45,484 nucleotides of DNA from the NCBI GenBank assembly GCA_011045955.1, contig DSBV01000043.1, positions 1 to 45,484 on the forward strand, given 5' to 3'. A program made the position numbers and the translations under genes. The DNA is from Bacteroidales bacterium (lineage in GTDB: Bacteria; Bacteroidota; Bacteroidia; Bacteroidales; Tenuifilaceae). How positions within the stretch are numbered: position 1 is the stretch's first letter; every line of letters starts with the position of its first letter. The notes below the pieces were generated by a model. The model was not told the DNA's origin. It saw only the letters and a program-made list of their open reading frames with translations, and ran no database searches. Positions 28,959 through 38,706 of this stretch are shown here, in pieces.

Positions 28959-29228
28959 CTATTTTTTCTTATTACCTGCATGGCCACGGAAGGTGCGGGT
29001 GGGGGCAAACTCGCCCAGCTTATGCCCTACCATGTTTTCGGTAATGTACACAGGAATGAACTTATTCCCGTTGTGAACTGCTATGGTGTGTCCAACAAAA
29101 TCGGGAGATATCATGGAAGCCCTTGACCAAGTCTTGATAACCGACTTCTTGTTGGATTCGTTCATTTGAATGACACGTTTCTCCAACTTGTAGTCAATAA
29201 AGGGACCTTTTTTAAGTGACCTACTCAT
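28959..29228 (-). CDS. rpsS: 30S ribosomal protein S19
   Basis: 89 residues. [18 protein letters not shown] at the start and [20 protein letters not shown], then [22 protein letters not shown]-type sequence. It forms a complex with S13 in the 30S head. Confidence 0.97.
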   Translation of the reverse strand: MSRSLKKGPFIDYKLEKRVIQMNESNKKSVIKTWSRASMISPDFVGHTIAVHNGNKFIPVYITENMVGHKLGEFAPTRTFRGHAGNKKK

Positions 29229-29247
29229 AGTTACAGATTTTTACTAA

Positions 29248-30072
29248 TTACTTTTTCCTGCGTTCAATGATGAACTTGCTGCTGTGTTTCTTCTTGGAAC
29301 GAGTCTTATAGCCCTTAGCAGGAATACCCTTACGCGAGCGTGGGTGGCCTCCAGAGGCGCGTCCTTCACCACCACCCATGGGGTGATCAACAGGGTTCAT
29401 GGCAACACCACGGGTACGGGGACGGCGACCTAACCAACGGCTACGGCCAGCTTTACCAGATTGTTCCAAAGCATGATCAGAGTTCGATACACTGCCAATT
29501 GTTGCTTTACACTCGTTAAGCACCATGCGGGTTTCGCCGCTAGGCAGCTTAATGATAGCGTATTTCCCCTCACGGGCAAGTAGTTGAGCATACGATCCGG
29601 CGCTACGTGCCATGCAAGCACCACGACCAGGGTATAGCTCAATGTTGTGGATAATGGTACCAAGGGGTATTTCGCCCAGGTATAGGGTATTACCCACCTC
29701 AGGAGCAACTCCACGACCCGACACGATGGTTTGGCCTACCTTAAGACCTGCAGGCGCAATAATGTAACGCTTCTCACCATCGGAGTACTCAACCAGCGCT
29801 ATACGTGCAGTGCGGTTGGGATCGTACTCTATAGTCTTTACCACAGCCGGTTCATTCTCACGGTTACGCAGGAAATCGATTAATCTGTATCTGCGCTTGT
29901 GGCCTCCCCCTATATATCGCATGGTCCTTCGGCCTTGGTTGTTGCGACCACCAGTCTTTTTCAGGGGGAATAGTAACGACTTCTCAGGTTTGTTAGTGGT
30001 AATGTCATCGAACAAACCTATAATCTTGTGTCTCTGTCCTGGTGTAACAGGTTTTAGTTTCCGTACAGCCAT
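29248..30072 (-). CDS. rplB: 50S ribosomal protein L2
   Basis: 274 residues, normal length. The OB and SH3-like domains carry [20 protein letters not shown] and [19 protein letters not shown]. The near-universal [19 protein letters not shown] near the C-terminus includes the conserved His (H230) close to the peptidyl transferase centre; Met follows where many bacteria have a second His. A core component needed for subunit association. Confidence 0.98.
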   Translation of the reverse strand: MAVRKLKPVTPGQRHKIIGLFDDITTNKPEKSLLFPLKKTGGRNNQGRRTMRYIGGGHKRRYRLIDFLRNRENEPAVVKTIEYDPNRTARIALVEYSDGEKRYIIAPAGLKVGQTIVSGRGVAPEVGNTLYLGEIPLGTIIHNIELYPGRGACMARSAGSYAQLLAREGKYAIIKLPSGETRMVLNECKATIGSVSNSDHALEQSGKAGRSRWLGRRPRTRGVAMNPVDHPMGGGEGRASGGHPRSRKGIPAKGYKTRSKKKHSSKFIIERRKK

Positions 30073-30077
30073 CTTAG

Positions 30078-30368
30078 TTAAATGTTGCTATAAAAATCAA
30101 TCTTATCTCCTTCCTTAAGCGTTACAATAGCTTTTTTGTAGCTATTGGTTCGACCCACCAGCATACCGGTACGGGTGTAACGGGTCTTTACTTTACCGGC
30201 ATAACGCATGGTATTCACTGAGTCAACGGTTACTCCGTAAAACTCCTCTATTGCCTTCTTTATCTGTAACTTATTAGCTCTCTTATCCACGATAAAGCTG
30301 TATTGGTTTAGCTTATCGGCTAAGCGCTCCATCTTTTCAGTTACAACTGGTTTTATCAGTATATCCAT
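30078..30368 (-). CDS. rplW: 50S ribosomal protein L23
   Basis: 96 residues. [22 protein letters not shown] is the standard opening, followed by [22 protein letters not shown]. It is the main docking site for trigger factor and SRP at the tunnel exit. 5 bases from rplB, 12 from rplD. Confidence 0.97.
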   Translation of the reverse strand: MDILIKPVVTEKMERLADKLNQYSFIVDKRANKLQIKKAIEEFYGVTVDSVNTMRYAGKVKTRYTRTGMLVGRTNSYKKAIVTLKEGDKIDFYSNI

Positions 30369-30380
30369 GGCGCTTCCTTG

Positions 30381-31013
30381 TTATGATACCTTAAACATTT
30401 TGTTCAGAGCATCTACAGAACTCTCAGTTAACACCAACATGTTGGCATTTAAAATCTCATAAGTATTTACTGTTGAAGCAATTGCAGTTTTCTGCTTCTG
30501 TAAATTTCTGGACGACAAATATATATTTTTATTTATCTCGCCCAACAAGAAGAGGGTTTTTTTGTCGGCTACGTTCAGGTTCCTGCAGACGTTAACAAAT
30601 TCCTTGGTTTTTGGAGTGTCAAAATTGAAATCTTCAATAACAAGCAAAGCATTTTCTTTAACCTTGTAAGCAAGAGCACTCTTACGAGCCAGCTGCTTAA
30701 TCTTCTTGTTTAGCTTAAAGTTATAGTCGCGTGGAACGGGGCCAAAAATACGTCCACCACCACGGAACAAAGGCGACTTGATGCTACCTGCGCGAGCAGT
30801 ACCAGTACCCTTTTGGCGTTTGAACTTGCGGGTACTGCCGGAAACCTCGTTACGCTGTTTGGATTTGTGCGTACCCTGACGACGGTTTGCTAGGATTTGC
30901 TTTACGTCGAGGTAAATGGCATGGTCGTTGGGTTCGATACCAAAAATCGAGTCTTCCAACTGAATGGTCCTGCCGGTTTCCTTTCCTTGTATGTTAAGTA
31001 CCTTGATTTCCAT
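30381..31013 (-). CDS. rplD: 50S ribosomal protein L4
   Basis: 210 residues. The extended tunnel loop is clear: [20 protein letters not shown] and [19 protein letters not shown], with the rRNA-binding [14 protein letters not shown] helix after it. L4 in enteric bacteria also represses the S10 operon. Its start and the stop of rplC share a base (31013), suggesting coupling. Confidence 0.97.
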   Translation of the reverse strand: MEIKVLNIQGKETGRTIQLEDSIFGIEPNDHAIYLDVKQILANRRQGTHKSKQRNEVSGSTRKFKRQKGTGTARAGSIKSPLFRGGGRIFGPVPRDYNFKLNKKIKQLARKSALAYKVKENALLVIEDFNFDTPKTKEFVNVCRNLNVADKKTLFLLGEINKNIYLSSRNLQKQKTAIASTVNTYEILNANMLVLTESSVDALNKMFKVS

Positions 31014-31630
31014 TACTTCTCAATGATTATGTAAGAACCCTTTGCCCCTGGAATCGATCCTTTAACGAGTAAAAGATTGCTCTCAGGAATTACCTTTAGA
31101 ACACGTAGGTTGATGATCTTCACCCTGTCTCCACCGGTACGTCCGGCCAAACGCTTGCCAGGGAGTACACGCGAAGGGAACGAAGATGCACCCATAGAAC
31201 CCGGGTGGCGCTGGCGGTTATGCTGACCGTGGGTTCTTCCGCCCACTCCGCTAAAACCGTGGCGCTTTACAACACCCTGGAATCCTTTACCTTTGGTTAT
31301 ACCTACTACGTCAACCCAATTGTCGTTGGCAAAGAGATCAACGGTTACCACATCGCCAAGCTGTAAACCTTCCCAATCGCGGAATTCAACCAGTTTACGT
31401 TTGGGAGTTGTGTTGGCTTTTTTGAAATGGCCTAACATGGGCCTGCTGGTATGTTTCTCTTTCTTGTCATCATAGGCAAGCTGAATGGCTGTATAGCCAT
31501 CGGTTTCAGCGCTTTTCACCTGTGTGACAACGCAAGGACCAGCCTCAATTACGGTGCAGGGGATATTCTTTCCATCCTCACCGAATACGGAAGTCATTCC
31601 GATTTTACGTCCAATTAATCCTTGTGGCAT
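31013..31630 (-). CDS. rplC: 50S ribosomal protein L3
   Basis: 205 residues. Starts [20 protein letters not shown]; the central extension [20 protein letters not shown] and [21 protein letters not shown] reaches the peptidyl transferase centre. One of the two proteins that begin 50S assembly. Confidence 0.98.
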   Translation of the reverse strand: MPQGLIGRKIGMTSVFGEDGKNIPCTVIEAGPCVVTQVKSAETDGYTAIQLAYDDKKEKHTSRPMLGHFKKANTTPKRKLVEFRDWEGLQLGDVVTVDLFANDNWVDVVGITKGKGFQGVVKRHGFSGVGGRTHGQHNRQRHPGSMGASSFPSRVLPGKRLAGRTGGDRVKIINLRVLKVIPESNLLLVKGSIPGAKGSYIIIEK

Positions 31631-31655
31631 TGTCTTTCTAATTTACAATTCACAC

Positions 31656-31961
31656 TCATACTTTAATCTCTACTTCGACTCCACTGGGAAGTTCGAGCTT
31701 CATCAGAGCATCGATAGTCTTCGCATTGGAGCTGTAGATATCGAGCAAACGCTTATAGGAGCTGAGTTCAAATTGCTCCCTCGACTTCTTGTTAACGAAT
31801 GTTGAACGGTTAACCGTAAAAATCCGCTTATGTGTTGGAAGCGGAATTGGACCGCTCACCACAGCGCCTGTAGCCTTGACCGTTTTCACGATCTTTTCGG
31901 CCGACTTGTCAACCAGGTTGTGGTCGTACGATTTGAGTTTAATTCTAATCTTTTGGCTCAT
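31656..31961 (-). CDS. rpsJ: 30S ribosomal protein S10
   Basis: 101 residues from the ATG at 31961 ([18 protein letters not shown]), the family's usual start; an ATG ten codons earlier would prepend NNYFYPIST, which is not S10-like. [22 protein letters not shown] is the signature loop. In E. coli S10 (NusE) also joins NusB in antitermination. It starts the S10 part, 22 bases after fusA. Confidence 0.97.
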   Translation of the reverse strand: MSQKIRIKLKSYDHNLVDKSAEKIVKTVKATGAVVSGPIPLPTHKRIFTVNRSTFVNKKSREQFELSSYKRLLDIYSSNAKTIDALMKLELPSGVEVEIKV

Positions 31962-31983
31962 TGTACTTATCGGATAAAAGTAA

Positions 31984-34101
31984 TTATTCAATTTCTGTTA
32001 GCTCTTTGCCCTTGGATTTCTCAATCACCTCCTTAGCAATGTTAGCAGGTACTTCGGCGTAGTGCGAGAACTCCATGGTTGAAGTGGCGCGTCCGGAGGT
32101 TAGTGTGCGGAGTACGGTTACGTATCCGAACATCTCGGCCAGGGGAACTCTAGCCTTAACCACGCGGGCGTTACCCTTCGATTCCATTCCGGCAATCTGG
32201 CCACGACGTTTGTTGAGGTCACCTATTACATCTCCCATGCTCTCCTCGGGGGTAACCACCTCAACATTCATAATAGGCTCAAGTAGTACCGGAGCGGCTT
32301 TTGGACCTGCTGCACGGAATCCGTAGCGGGCAGCAATTTCGAACGAGAGAGCATCGGAGTCAACCGGATGGAACGAACCATCTTTGAGCACCACCTTCAT
32401 GCTTGGTATGGCATAGCCGGTGAGTACGCCGTTAGTCATGGCAAGTTCAAAGCCCTTTTGTACCGAGGGGATAAATTCACGGGGAATATTACCACCCTTC
32501 ACCTCGTCAATAAACTGCAGTCCGGTAACACCTTCGTCGGCGGGACCAAGTTCAAAAATGATATCGGCGAACTTACCCTTACCACCGGTTTGCTTCTTGA
32601 ACACCTCGCGGTGCGAAACGCTCCTGGTAAATGCCTCACGGTAAGCAACCTGTGGGGCACCCTGATTGATTTCAACGTTAAACTCGCGACGAAGGCGGTC
32701 AACAATGATCTCAAGGTGTAACTCACCCATTCCGCTAATAACGGTTTGACCACTATCGGGGTCGGTATTTACACGGAATGTTGGGTCTTCCTCCGATAGC
32801 TTGTTAAGAGCAACACCAAGTTTATCCAGATCCTTTTGGGTCTTGGGCTCAATGGCCAAACCAATTACAGGCTCAGGGAAAGTCATTGCCTCAAGGGCTA
32901 TGGGTTTTTCCTCCAGGCAAAGGGTATCGCCTGTTCTAATGTCTTTGAAACCAACTGCTGCACAGATATCGCCAGCCTCGCAGAACTCAATCGGGTTCTG
33001 TTTGTTGGCATGCATCTGGTAAATACGGCTAATACGCTCCTTTTTGCTGGTGCGGGTGTTGAAAACGTAACTACCGCTGTCAATCTTTCCGGAGTAAACC
33101 CTAATGAAAGCCAAACGGCCTACAAAGGGGTCGGTAGCAATCTTAAATACTAAACCACAAAAAGGTTGATCGATGTACGGTTTACGAACCTCTTGGTTAC
33201 CGGTGTTGGGATTTGTGCCAACCACATCGCCCTTTTCAAGGGGGCTTGGTAGGAAGGCGATAACCGCATCGAGCAGGTGTTGTATTCCCTTATTCTTGAA
33301 CGACGATCCGCAAAGAACTGGAATAATCGACATGTCGATTGTAGCCTTACGGATGGTTTCAATAATCTCCTCCTTGGTAATGGAATTGGGGTCTTCAAAG
33401 AAACGCTCAAGGAGCTCATCGTTGTACGATGCAACTGCCTCAATAAGCTTGGCACGCCACTCGTCAACCTCGTCTTTCATGTTGTCAGGAACTGGTTCCA
33501 ACCGGTAGTTGGTGGCTTTAAGCTTTTCGTCCTCAAAGAAAACTACGGCTTTATTTTCAATAAGATCGATAATGCCGTTAAAGTTATCTTCAGACCCTAC
33601 AGGGAGTTGAACGGGAATTGGGTTTGCGCCCAATTTTTCCTTAATTTCCTGAACCACCCCAAGAAAATCGGCACCCACACGGTCCATCTTGTTAACATAG
33701 GCAATGCGGGGAACCCTGTACTTATCGGCCTGACGCCAAACGGTTTCGCTTTGGGGTTCAACACCACCCACAGCACAGAAAGTGGCAATAGCGCCATCGA
33801 GTACGCGGAGCGATCGCTCCACCTCAACGGTAAAGTCCACGTGTCCTGGGGTGTCGGTAATGTTTATTTGATACTGCTTGTTCTCGTAGTTCCAAAAAGT
33901 TGTAGTAGCGGCTGAAGTGATAGTGATACCACGCTCCTGCTCCTGCGCCATCCAGTCCATCGTTGCAGCCCCATCGTGTACCTCACCAATCCTGTGAGTT
34001 TTACCTGTATAAAACAGAATACGCTCGGTAGTTGTTGTTTTACCGGCGTCGATGTGGGCCATAATCCCAATATTCCGAGTATATTTTAAATCTCTGCTCA
34101 T
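31984..34101 (-). CDS. fusA: Elongation factor G (canonical)
   Basis: 705 residues. All GTPase motifs are intact: AHIDAGKT at 15-22, switch [21 protein letters not shown] at 83-90 with catalytic H87, NKMD at 137-140, and the GSSFKN G5 loop. Domain IV ([18 protein letters not shown]) and the C-terminal [20 protein letters not shown] follow. It drives translocation and, with RRF, ribosome recycling. No tuf gene follows it, unlike the enteric str operon. A divergent paralog is encoded at 35432, 1.3 kb away. Confidence 0.98.
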   Translation of the reverse strand: MSRDLKYTRNIGIMAHIDAGKTTTTERILFYTGKTHRIGEVHDGAATMDWMAQEQERGITITSAATTTFWNYENKQYQINITDTPGHVDFTVEVERSLRVLDGAIATFCAVGGVEPQSETVWRQADKYRVPRIAYVNKMDRVGADFLGVVQEIKEKLGANPIPVQLPVGSEDNFNGIIDLIENKAVVFFEDEKLKATNYRLEPVPDNMKDEVDEWRAKLIEAVASYNDELLERFFEDPNSITKEEIIETIRKATIDMSIIPVLCGSSFKNKGIQHLLDAVIAFLPSPLEKGDVVGTNPNTGNQEVRKPYIDQPFCGLVFKIATDPFVGRLAFIRVYSGKIDSGSYVFNTRTSKKERISRIYQMHANKQNPIEFCEAGDICAAVGFKDIRTGDTLCLEEKPIALEAMTFPEPVIGLAIEPKTQKDLDKLGVALNKLSEEDPTFRVNTDPDSGQTVISGMGELHLEIIVDRLRREFNVEINQGAPQVAYREAFTRSVSHREVFKKQTGGKGKFADIIFELGPADEGVTGLQFIDEVKGGNIPREFIPSVQKGFELAMTNGVLTGYAIPSMKVVLKDGSFHPVDSDALSFEIAARYGFRAAGPKAAPVLLEPIMNVEVVTPEESMGDVIGDLNKRRGQIAGMESKGNARVVKARVPLAEMFGYVTVLRTLTSGRATSTMEFSHYAEVPANIAKEVIEKSKGKELTEIE

Positions 34102-34132
34102 CTATCTTCTACCTTCCTCGTACTATTAGGTT

Positions 34133-34609
34133 TTAAAAACGGAAATGTGCAAAAGCTTTGTTGGCTTCAGCCATCTTATGCATATCCTCCTTGCGCTTGT
34201 AAGCTCCACCTTCCTGGTTGTAAGCGGCTATAATCTCAGCAGCAAGTTTTTCGCTCATACCCTTTCCTGCGCGTTTACGGGCATAAAGAATAAGGTTTTT
34301 CATGGATAGCGACTGCTTGCGCTCAGGCCGAACCTCGGTGGGAACCTGGAAAGTAGCACCACCCACCCTGCGGCTCTTAACCTCAACCTGCGGAGTTACG
34401 TTTTCAAGGGCAATCTTCCAGATTTCAAGGGGCGATTTTTCGCTGTCCTTCATTCTTTTACCTACAATATCGAGCGCATCGTAAAAGATATCGAAAGCGA
34501 TACTTTTCTTACCCTCAAGCATCAGATTATTAACAAACTTTGTTACCATGACATCCCCAAATTTTGGGTCGGGTAAGATGATTCGTTTTTTTGGTTTTGC
34601 TTTTCTCAT
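34133..34609 (-). CDS. rpsG: 30S ribosomal protein S7
   Basis: 158 residues. [21 protein letters not shown] at the start and [20 protein letters not shown] in the centre are S7 signatures; the C-terminal helix ends [14 protein letters not shown]. Assembly initiator of the 30S head, contacting E-site tRNA and S11. Confidence 0.98.
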   Translation of the reverse strand: MRKAKPKKRIILPDPKFGDVMVTKFVNNLMLEGKKSIAFDIFYDALDIVGKRMKDSEKSPLEIWKIALENVTPQVEVKSRRVGGATFQVPTEVRPERKQSLSMKNLILYARKRAGKGMSEKLAAEIIAAYNQEGGAYKRKEDMHKMAEANKAFAHFRF

Positions 34610-34636
34610 TGTTCAACCAATTCTGAGGTTAACTTT

Positions 34637-35026
34637 TTACTTTTTAGCAGCCTTATCTTTAGGCCTCTTGGCGCCGTACTTGGAACGGCCCTGTTTACGA
34701 CCTTCAACTCCGGAAGCATCGAGTGTTCCGCGAATGAGGTGATAACGTACACCGGGCAAATCCTTTACCCTACCCCCGCGGATTAGCACTATGGAGTGCT
34801 CCTGCAAGTTGTGACCTTCACCAGGAATGTAGGCGTTAACCTCCTTACCGTTAGTAAGCCTAACCCTGGCAACCTTACGCATAGCCGAATTCGGCTTCTT
34901 AGGCGTAGTGGTGTACACACGTACACATACACCTCGTCTCTGGGGGCAAGCATCCAAGGCTGGAGCCTTGCTCTTGTCCACCAGTTTAGACCTTCCTTTT
35001 CTTACTAGTTGCTGAATTGTTGGCAT
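34637..35026 (-). CDS. rpsL: 30S ribosomal protein S12
   Basis: 129 residues. The decoding-centre loop [12 protein letters not shown] keeps Lys43 and Lys44, and [13 protein letters not shown] keeps the second streptomycin-related lysine and the Asp modified by RimO elsewhere. So the streptomycin-sensitive type is present. First gene of the 33-gene superoperon; its two promoters lie directly upstream. Confidence 0.98.
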   Translation of the reverse strand: MPTIQQLVRKGRSKLVDKSKAPALDACPQRRGVCVRVYTTTPKKPNSAMRKVARVRLTNGKEVNAYIPGEGHNLQEHSIVLIRGGRVKDLPGVRYHLIRGTLDASGVEGRKQGRSKYGAKRPKDKAAKK

Positions 35027-35069
35027 AAATCCAATTTATTGTTATAGTTTAAATTTAAAAAATGGACTG

Positions 35070-35098
35070 CAAAGGTATTGATTTTTTTACAATTACAA
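35070..35098 (-). promoter_or_regulatory. Downstream promoter (P2) of the ribosomal superoperon
   Basis: On the minus strand TTG (35098-35096), an 18-base spacer, then TACCTTTG (35077-35070), matching TAnnTTTG. The start of transcription would fall near 35064, about 38 bases before the rpsL ATG. Confidence 0.75.
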
Positions 35099-35161
35099 TA
35101 ATGCAATTAAACTTTTTTGCTGTACATCAGCTTTTTTAACCGGTTTGAATTTTTGCGGGCG

Positions 35162-35191
35162 CAAAGGTATAACTTTTAACTAAAAAAACAA
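35162..35191 (-). promoter_or_regulatory. Upstream promoter (P1) of the ribosomal superoperon
   Basis: On the minus strand TTG (35191-35189), a 19-base spacer, then the same TACCTTTG (35169-35162). The identical 10-mer GCAAAGGTAT occurs at both promoters on the plus strand. Transcripts from here would carry about 130 bases of leader, including a small GCTG/CAGC hairpin at 35119-35131. Confidence 0.75.
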
Positions 35192-35294
35192 GCCTGATTC
35201 TTAGCAACTTGTAAAAAAACACCGATGCTATACCCTAAAATGTTTTACAACATAAGGATTTGGCAAATTTTATTAGTTGGAAACAAAATTTTAC

Positions 35295-35302
35295 TATTTT
35301 TG
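35295..35302 (+). promoter_or_regulatory. -7 box (TATTTTTG) of the EF-G2 gene
   Basis: TATTTTTG matches TAnnTTTG. The only nearby TTG, at 35277-35279, is spaced 15 bases rather than about 19, so this may be a weak or activator-dependent promoter. Transcription would start near 35308. Confidence 0.5.
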
Positions 35303-35306
35303 GGGC

Positions 35307-35431
35307 TACCCAAAAAATGGGTAACCAGTCAAGGGAATTGGTTGTAAAGGGATATACCTTATTTTATATGAATACCCGCGACTGGGAAAATGAACTAACC
35401 TGATGTTAAACCAAAAATAAGCGTAAACCGC
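35307..35431 (+). promoter_or_regulatory. Structured 5' leader of the EF-G2 gene
   Basis: About 125 untranslated bases. TACCC (35307-35311) pairs with GGGTA (35319-35323) at the very 5' end. AACCA (35323-35327) can pair with TGGTT (35339-35343), whereas the overlapping CCAGTC (35325-35330) can pair with GACTGG (35380-35385), so two folds exclude each other. No known riboswitch class is recognised. Confidence 0.35.
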
Positions 35432-37588
35432 ATGAAAACCTACCAAACCGAACAAATTAGGAATATCGCCTTACTGGGTAATACCGGCTCGGGCAAAACT
35501 TCACTGGCCGAGTCGATGATGTTTGAAGGTAAGGTAATTGAACGCAAGGGAACAATTGATGGGAAAAACACTATTTCCGATTACACTGAAATTGAACAGC
35601 AGAACCAAAGGTCAATTTTTTCCACCTTGCTATACACCGAATTCAACAACAGCAAGCTAAACATTATTGACACTCCGGGATCCGACGACTTTGTTGGTGC
35701 TGTTATTTCATCGATGTACCCAACCGACTTGCTGGTAATGGTCATTAATGCCCAGTACGGGGTAGAGGTTGGTACCGAAATTTTCAACCGTCACGCCAAG
35801 CGTCTTCACAAACCCATGATACTGGCCGTTAACCAGCTCGACCACGATAAGGCTAACTTTGATGCCACGCTCGACTCGCTGAAGCAAACTTTCGGGAACA
35901 AGGTTATCTTAACCCAGTACCCCGTTGATACTGGTGCTGCTTTCGATGGTTTTATCGATGTAATCACCATGAAACTATATAAGTTTAAGGGTGATACCGG
36001 TATCCGCGAGGAACTCCCCATTCCCGACAGCGAGATTGATAAAGCCACTGAACTCCGCAATGCGCTAATTGAGGCTGCAGCCGAGAACGACGAGTCGCTC
36101 ATGGAAAAGTTCTTTGAGCAGGGCTCGCTCACTGAGGACGAGATGCGTTCAGGTCTTTCGAAGGGCATTACCAGTCGAAGCATTATGCCAGTTTTCTGCC
36201 TATCAGCAGCTAAGAACATTGGCACCAAGCGCCTTATGGATTTCATCATAAATGTTGGGCCCAATCCTACCCTCTCTCCGGTTCTTAAAAACAATAGCGA
36301 TAAACCCATTACCTGCAACGCCAGCGCTCCAACCTCGCTTTTTATTTTCAAATCGACCGTTGAGCCGCACATTGGCGAAATCAGCTACTTCCGCGTGATG
36401 TCCGGTAAGGTAACTGAGGGTATGGACCTAACCAACGCCAACAACGCCACCAAGGAACGCCCAACGCAGCTATTTGTTGTAGCTGGCAAGAACCGTAACA
36501 AGGTTACCGAGCTGGTTGCAGGCGATATAGGCGCTACCGTTAAGCTGAAGAGTAGCAAGACCAACCATACCCTTTGCGGACCAGGTTTGGACTTCACCTT
36601 CGACCCCATGGAATTCCCCGATCCCAAGTTCCGCACCGCTGTTAAGCCAAAGAAAGAGGCCGAGGTTGAGAAGCTGGGTGAAGTGCTAAACCGTGCACAC
36701 CAGGAAGACCCAACCATTCTGGTTGAGCATTCCAAAGAGTTAAAGCAGATTATCCTATCGGGTCAAGGAGAGTTCCATTTGAATATTCTAAAATGGCAGC
36801 TAACTAACCTTCATAAACTTGAAATTGAATACATTGCACCCCGTATCCCTTATCGCGAAACCATTACCAAGGTTGCCCAGGCCGATTACCGCCATAAAAA
36901 ACAGTCGGGTGGTGCTGGTCAGTTTGGTGAGGTTCACCTGGTTATTGAGCCCTACGTTGAGGATGCCCCCGATCCCGTTAAGTACAAGGTTAACGGTAAA
37001 GAAATCAACCTCTCAATTAGGGCCAAGGAAGAAATTGATCTGGAATGGGGTGGAAAATTGGTGTTCTATAACTGCATAGTAGGTGGAGCAATTGACGCTC
37101 GCTTTATGCCTGCTATCCTCAAGGGTATCATGGAGAAGATGGAGGAAGGGCCACTTACCGGTTCGTACGCCCGCGATATACGCGTTGCCGTGTACGATGG
37201 CAAGATGCACCCGGTTGACTCCAACGAAATCTCGTTTAAGCTTGCCGGACGTAATGCCTTCAAAAACGCATTTAAGGAAGCAGGCCCAAAGATCATGGAA
37301 CCCATTTACGACGTAGAGGTTCTTGTACCAGCCGACCGAATGGGCGATGTGATGAGCGACCTGCAGAACCGCCGCGCCATTATCATGGGCATGGGAAGCG
37401 TTAAGGGATTTGAGGTGATTAACGCCAAGGTTCCCCTGGCCGAACTAAACCGATACTCCACCGCCCTATCGTCGTTAACCAGCGGTAGAGCCACCTACAC
37501 CATGAAGTTTGCCTCGTACGAGCAAGTCCCTTCCGATGTTCAGGAAAAACTCCTAAAGGCATACCAGGAACAGGAAGAGGAAGAATAG
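35432..37588 (+). CDS. fusA2: EF-G paralog with altered G-domain (EF-G2 type)
   Basis: 718 residues, full EF-G domain order. The P-loop is GNTGSGKT (16-23). Switch I is not RGITI-like (QQNQRSIFSTLLY). Switch II is DTPGSDDF at 80-87, with Ser84 in place of the catalytic His of DTPGH. The base-recognition motif is NQLD at 134-137 instead of NKxD. Domains II-V look normal: RIPYRETITKVAQ, GGAGQFGEVHLVIEP, HPVDSNEISFKLAGRNAFK, then the EF-G C-terminus PLAELNRYSTALSSLTSGR. Such changes should impair GTP hydrolysis and guanine selectivity. This fits the EF-G2 of Bacteroides thetaiotaomicron, reported to support translation without GTPase activity during starvation and gut colonisation. The gene is divergent from the str operon and ends at a strong terminator. 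Confidence 0.85.
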   Translation: MKTYQTEQIRNIALLGNTGSGKTSLAESMMFEGKVIERKGTIDGKNTISDYTEIEQQNQRSIFSTLLYTEFNNSKLNIIDTPGSDDFVGAVISSMYPTDLLVMVINAQYGVEVGTEIFNRHAKRLHKPMILAVNQLDHDKANFDATLDSLKQTFGNKVILTQYPVDTGAAFDGFIDVITMKLYKFKGDTGIREELPIPDSEIDKATELRNALIEAAAENDESLMEKFFEQGSLTEDEMRSGLSKGITSRSIMPVFCLSAAKNIGTKRLMDFIINVGPNPTLSPVLKNNSDKPITCNASAPTSLFIFKSTVEPHIGEISYFRVMSGKVTEGMDLTNANNATKERPTQLFVVAGKNRNKVTELVAGDIGATVKLKSSKTNHTLCGPGLDFTFDPMEFPDPKFRTAVKPKKEAEVEKLGEVLNRAHQEDPTILVEHSKELKQIILSGQGEFHLNILKWQLTNLHKLEIEYIAPRIPYRETITKVAQADYRHKKQSGGAGQFGEVHLVIEPYVEDAPDPVKYKVNGKEINLSIRAKEEIDLEWGGKLVFYNCIVGGAIDARFMPAILKGIMEKMEEGPLTGSYARDIRVAVYDGKMHPVDSNEISFKLAGRNAFKNAFKEAGPKIMEPIYDVEVLVPADRMGDVMSDLQNRRAIIMGMGSVKGFEVINAKVPLAELNRYSTALSSLTSGRATYTMKFASYEQVPSDVQEKLLKAYQEQEEEE

Positions 37589-37605
37589 TCATACCTTATT
37601 CAGCA

Positions 37606-37638
37606 AAAGAGGGCAACCTATTGGGGTTAGCCCTCTTT
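37606..37638 (+). terminator. Terminator of the EF-G2 gene, overlapping the cyclophilin promoter
   Basis: AAAGAGGGC-AACC (37606-37618) pairs with GGTT-A-GCCCTCTTT (37625-37638) with one bulged A, followed by ATTTAT. It begins 17 bases after the EF-G2 stop. The -33 TTG of the next gene's promoter is in its loop. Confidence 0.85.
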
Positions 37639-37651
37639 ATTTATACCTTTG
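37621..37651 (+). promoter_or_regulatory. Promoter of the cyclophilin gene
   Basis: TTG (37621-37623), a 20-base spacer, then TACCTTTG (37644-37651), the same -7 octamer used twice at the ribosomal operon. The ATG lies 18 bases downstream, so the leader is very short. Confidence 0.7.
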
Positions 37652-37669
37652 TGGCAAACAAATAATACC

Positions 37670-38128
37670 ATGAGAACAGCAGAAATTCACACATCGAAAG
37701 GGGTAATGAAGGTTCAGTTCTACGAGGAAGATGCCCCCAATACCGTTGCTAACTTTGTTAAGCTGTCCAATGAAGGCTTTTACGATGGGTTAGCCTTTCA
37801 CCGGGTAATTCCAAACTTTGTGATACAGGGTGGATGCCCCTACTCCAAGGATATGAGCGACCCAAGGGTTGGCACAGGTGGACCTGGCTACAAAATCAAC
37901 TGTGAGCTAACCGGCAACAACCAGTACCACGACCGTGGCGTACTTTCCATGGCACATGCTGGGCGTAATACAGGCGGGTCACAGTTCTTTATTTGCCATA
38001 ACAGACAAAACACCAAGCACCTCGACCGCCAGCATACCTGCTTTGGCAAGGTTTACGAGGGCCTTGAGGTAATTGATGCTATCCGTGTTGGCGATAGGAT
38101 TGAAAAGATTGTGATTGTTGAGGAATAA
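37670..38128 (+). CDS. Cyclophilin-type peptidyl-prolyl cis-trans isomerase
   Basis: 152 residues from the ATG at 37670; the frame is open further upstream only through a TTG that overlaps the promoter. There is no signal peptide, so it acts in the cytoplasm. Active-site motifs are [13 protein letters not shown] with the catalytic Arg, [15 protein letters not shown], and [19 protein letters not shown]. It catalyses isomerisation of Xaa-Pro bonds during folding. It stands alone: own promoter, and hairpin-rich non-coding DNA downstream. Confidence 0.95.
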   Translation: MRTAEIHTSKGVMKVQFYEEDAPNTVANFVKLSNEGFYDGLAFHRVIPNFVIQGGCPYSKDMSDPRVGTGGPGYKINCELTGNNQYHDRGVLSMAHAGRNTGGSQFFICHNRQNTKHLDRQHTCFGKVYEGLEVIDAIRVGDRIEKIVIVEE

Positions 38129-38706
38129 AGGGTGTGTTTAGTGTTTGGGGTTTCTCACTCCGTGAAATCGCAGCCCAACAATTCTGAGTCTTTTCTGATA
38201 GGTAAGGCTTAGGCTCTGCCATAATGTTTCCCCATTGCACTTCACTCTCCTTTCACGAGAAAGGGCTTGAGTGAGGTTGCTTTCCACAAACAATGATTTA
38301 CGAACAACGGACAACGTCACTAGCCCCGTAAGGGCGTAATAGTTGTAACCCAATGGCTACCCATAATGTATTGCGATGCACGCAATACCTTTTCCAAAGA
38401 ACAACCCTGAAACGTTGCATCGCAAATGTAAAGCATTGCAAAGAGCTATTTACACGTTCTTTCTTGTCTTGATACACGAAAGAACCAAAGAAGATTAAGG
38501 CTGAAAAGCCCGACCCGATGAGTGTCCCGTGGGGGGGGAACTGCCACGCGATACTATTCGCCACGCCTCCGGCGTTACTCATGTAGTATCGCTAACTAGA
38601 CCCACCGCCACATTCCACCCCCGCCCCATTGCCGTGTCAGACTTTTCTGCCACTGCCTGCTTCTTACGCTCCATGCCTTCTTAGGGATATGGGTTAAGGT
38701 GAGGTT
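38129..38706. repeat. Hairpin-rich intergenic repeat patch
   Basis: No credible gene. At least five inverted repeats follow one another: CCTTTC/GAAAGG (38249-38264), GCCC/GGGC (38323-38335), GTATTGCG/CGCAATAC (38368-38388), GTTCTTTC/GAAAGAAC (38456-38485), and GCGATACTA/TAGTATCGC (38548-38592) enclosing CGCC/GGCG. Strings such as AGCCCCGTAAGGGCGTAATAG and the GAAAGAACCAAAGAA stretch resemble interspersed non-coding repeats common in Bacteroidota genomes. Frames read across this patch on the minus strand are repeat artefacts. Confidence 0.6.

Noticed and set aside
33277-33915. 212-codon plus-strand frame opposite fusA
   Set aside because: Lies wholly antisense to intact EF-G; its composition reflects the codon pattern of the real gene. 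No start signal.
34637-35026. Streptomycin-resistance change in S12
   Set aside because: Both lysines linked to resistance are unchanged.
35119-35136. GCTG/CAGC hairpin with T run as a plus-strand terminator
   Set aside because: Only 4 bp, and no plus-strand transcript is known or predicted to reach it. On the minus strand it lacks a T tail.
35806-36372. 188-codon minus-strand frame inside the EF-G2 gene
   Set aside because: Shadow of a conserved gene, with runs of Ser and Leu typical of antisense frames.
38298-38582. Minus-strand reading frame of 94 codons (and the overlapping 71-codon frame at 38138-38353)
   Set aside because: Runs through the hairpin repeats, has no homologue I know apart from look-alike repeat translations, and has no promoter. 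Treated as repeat artefact.
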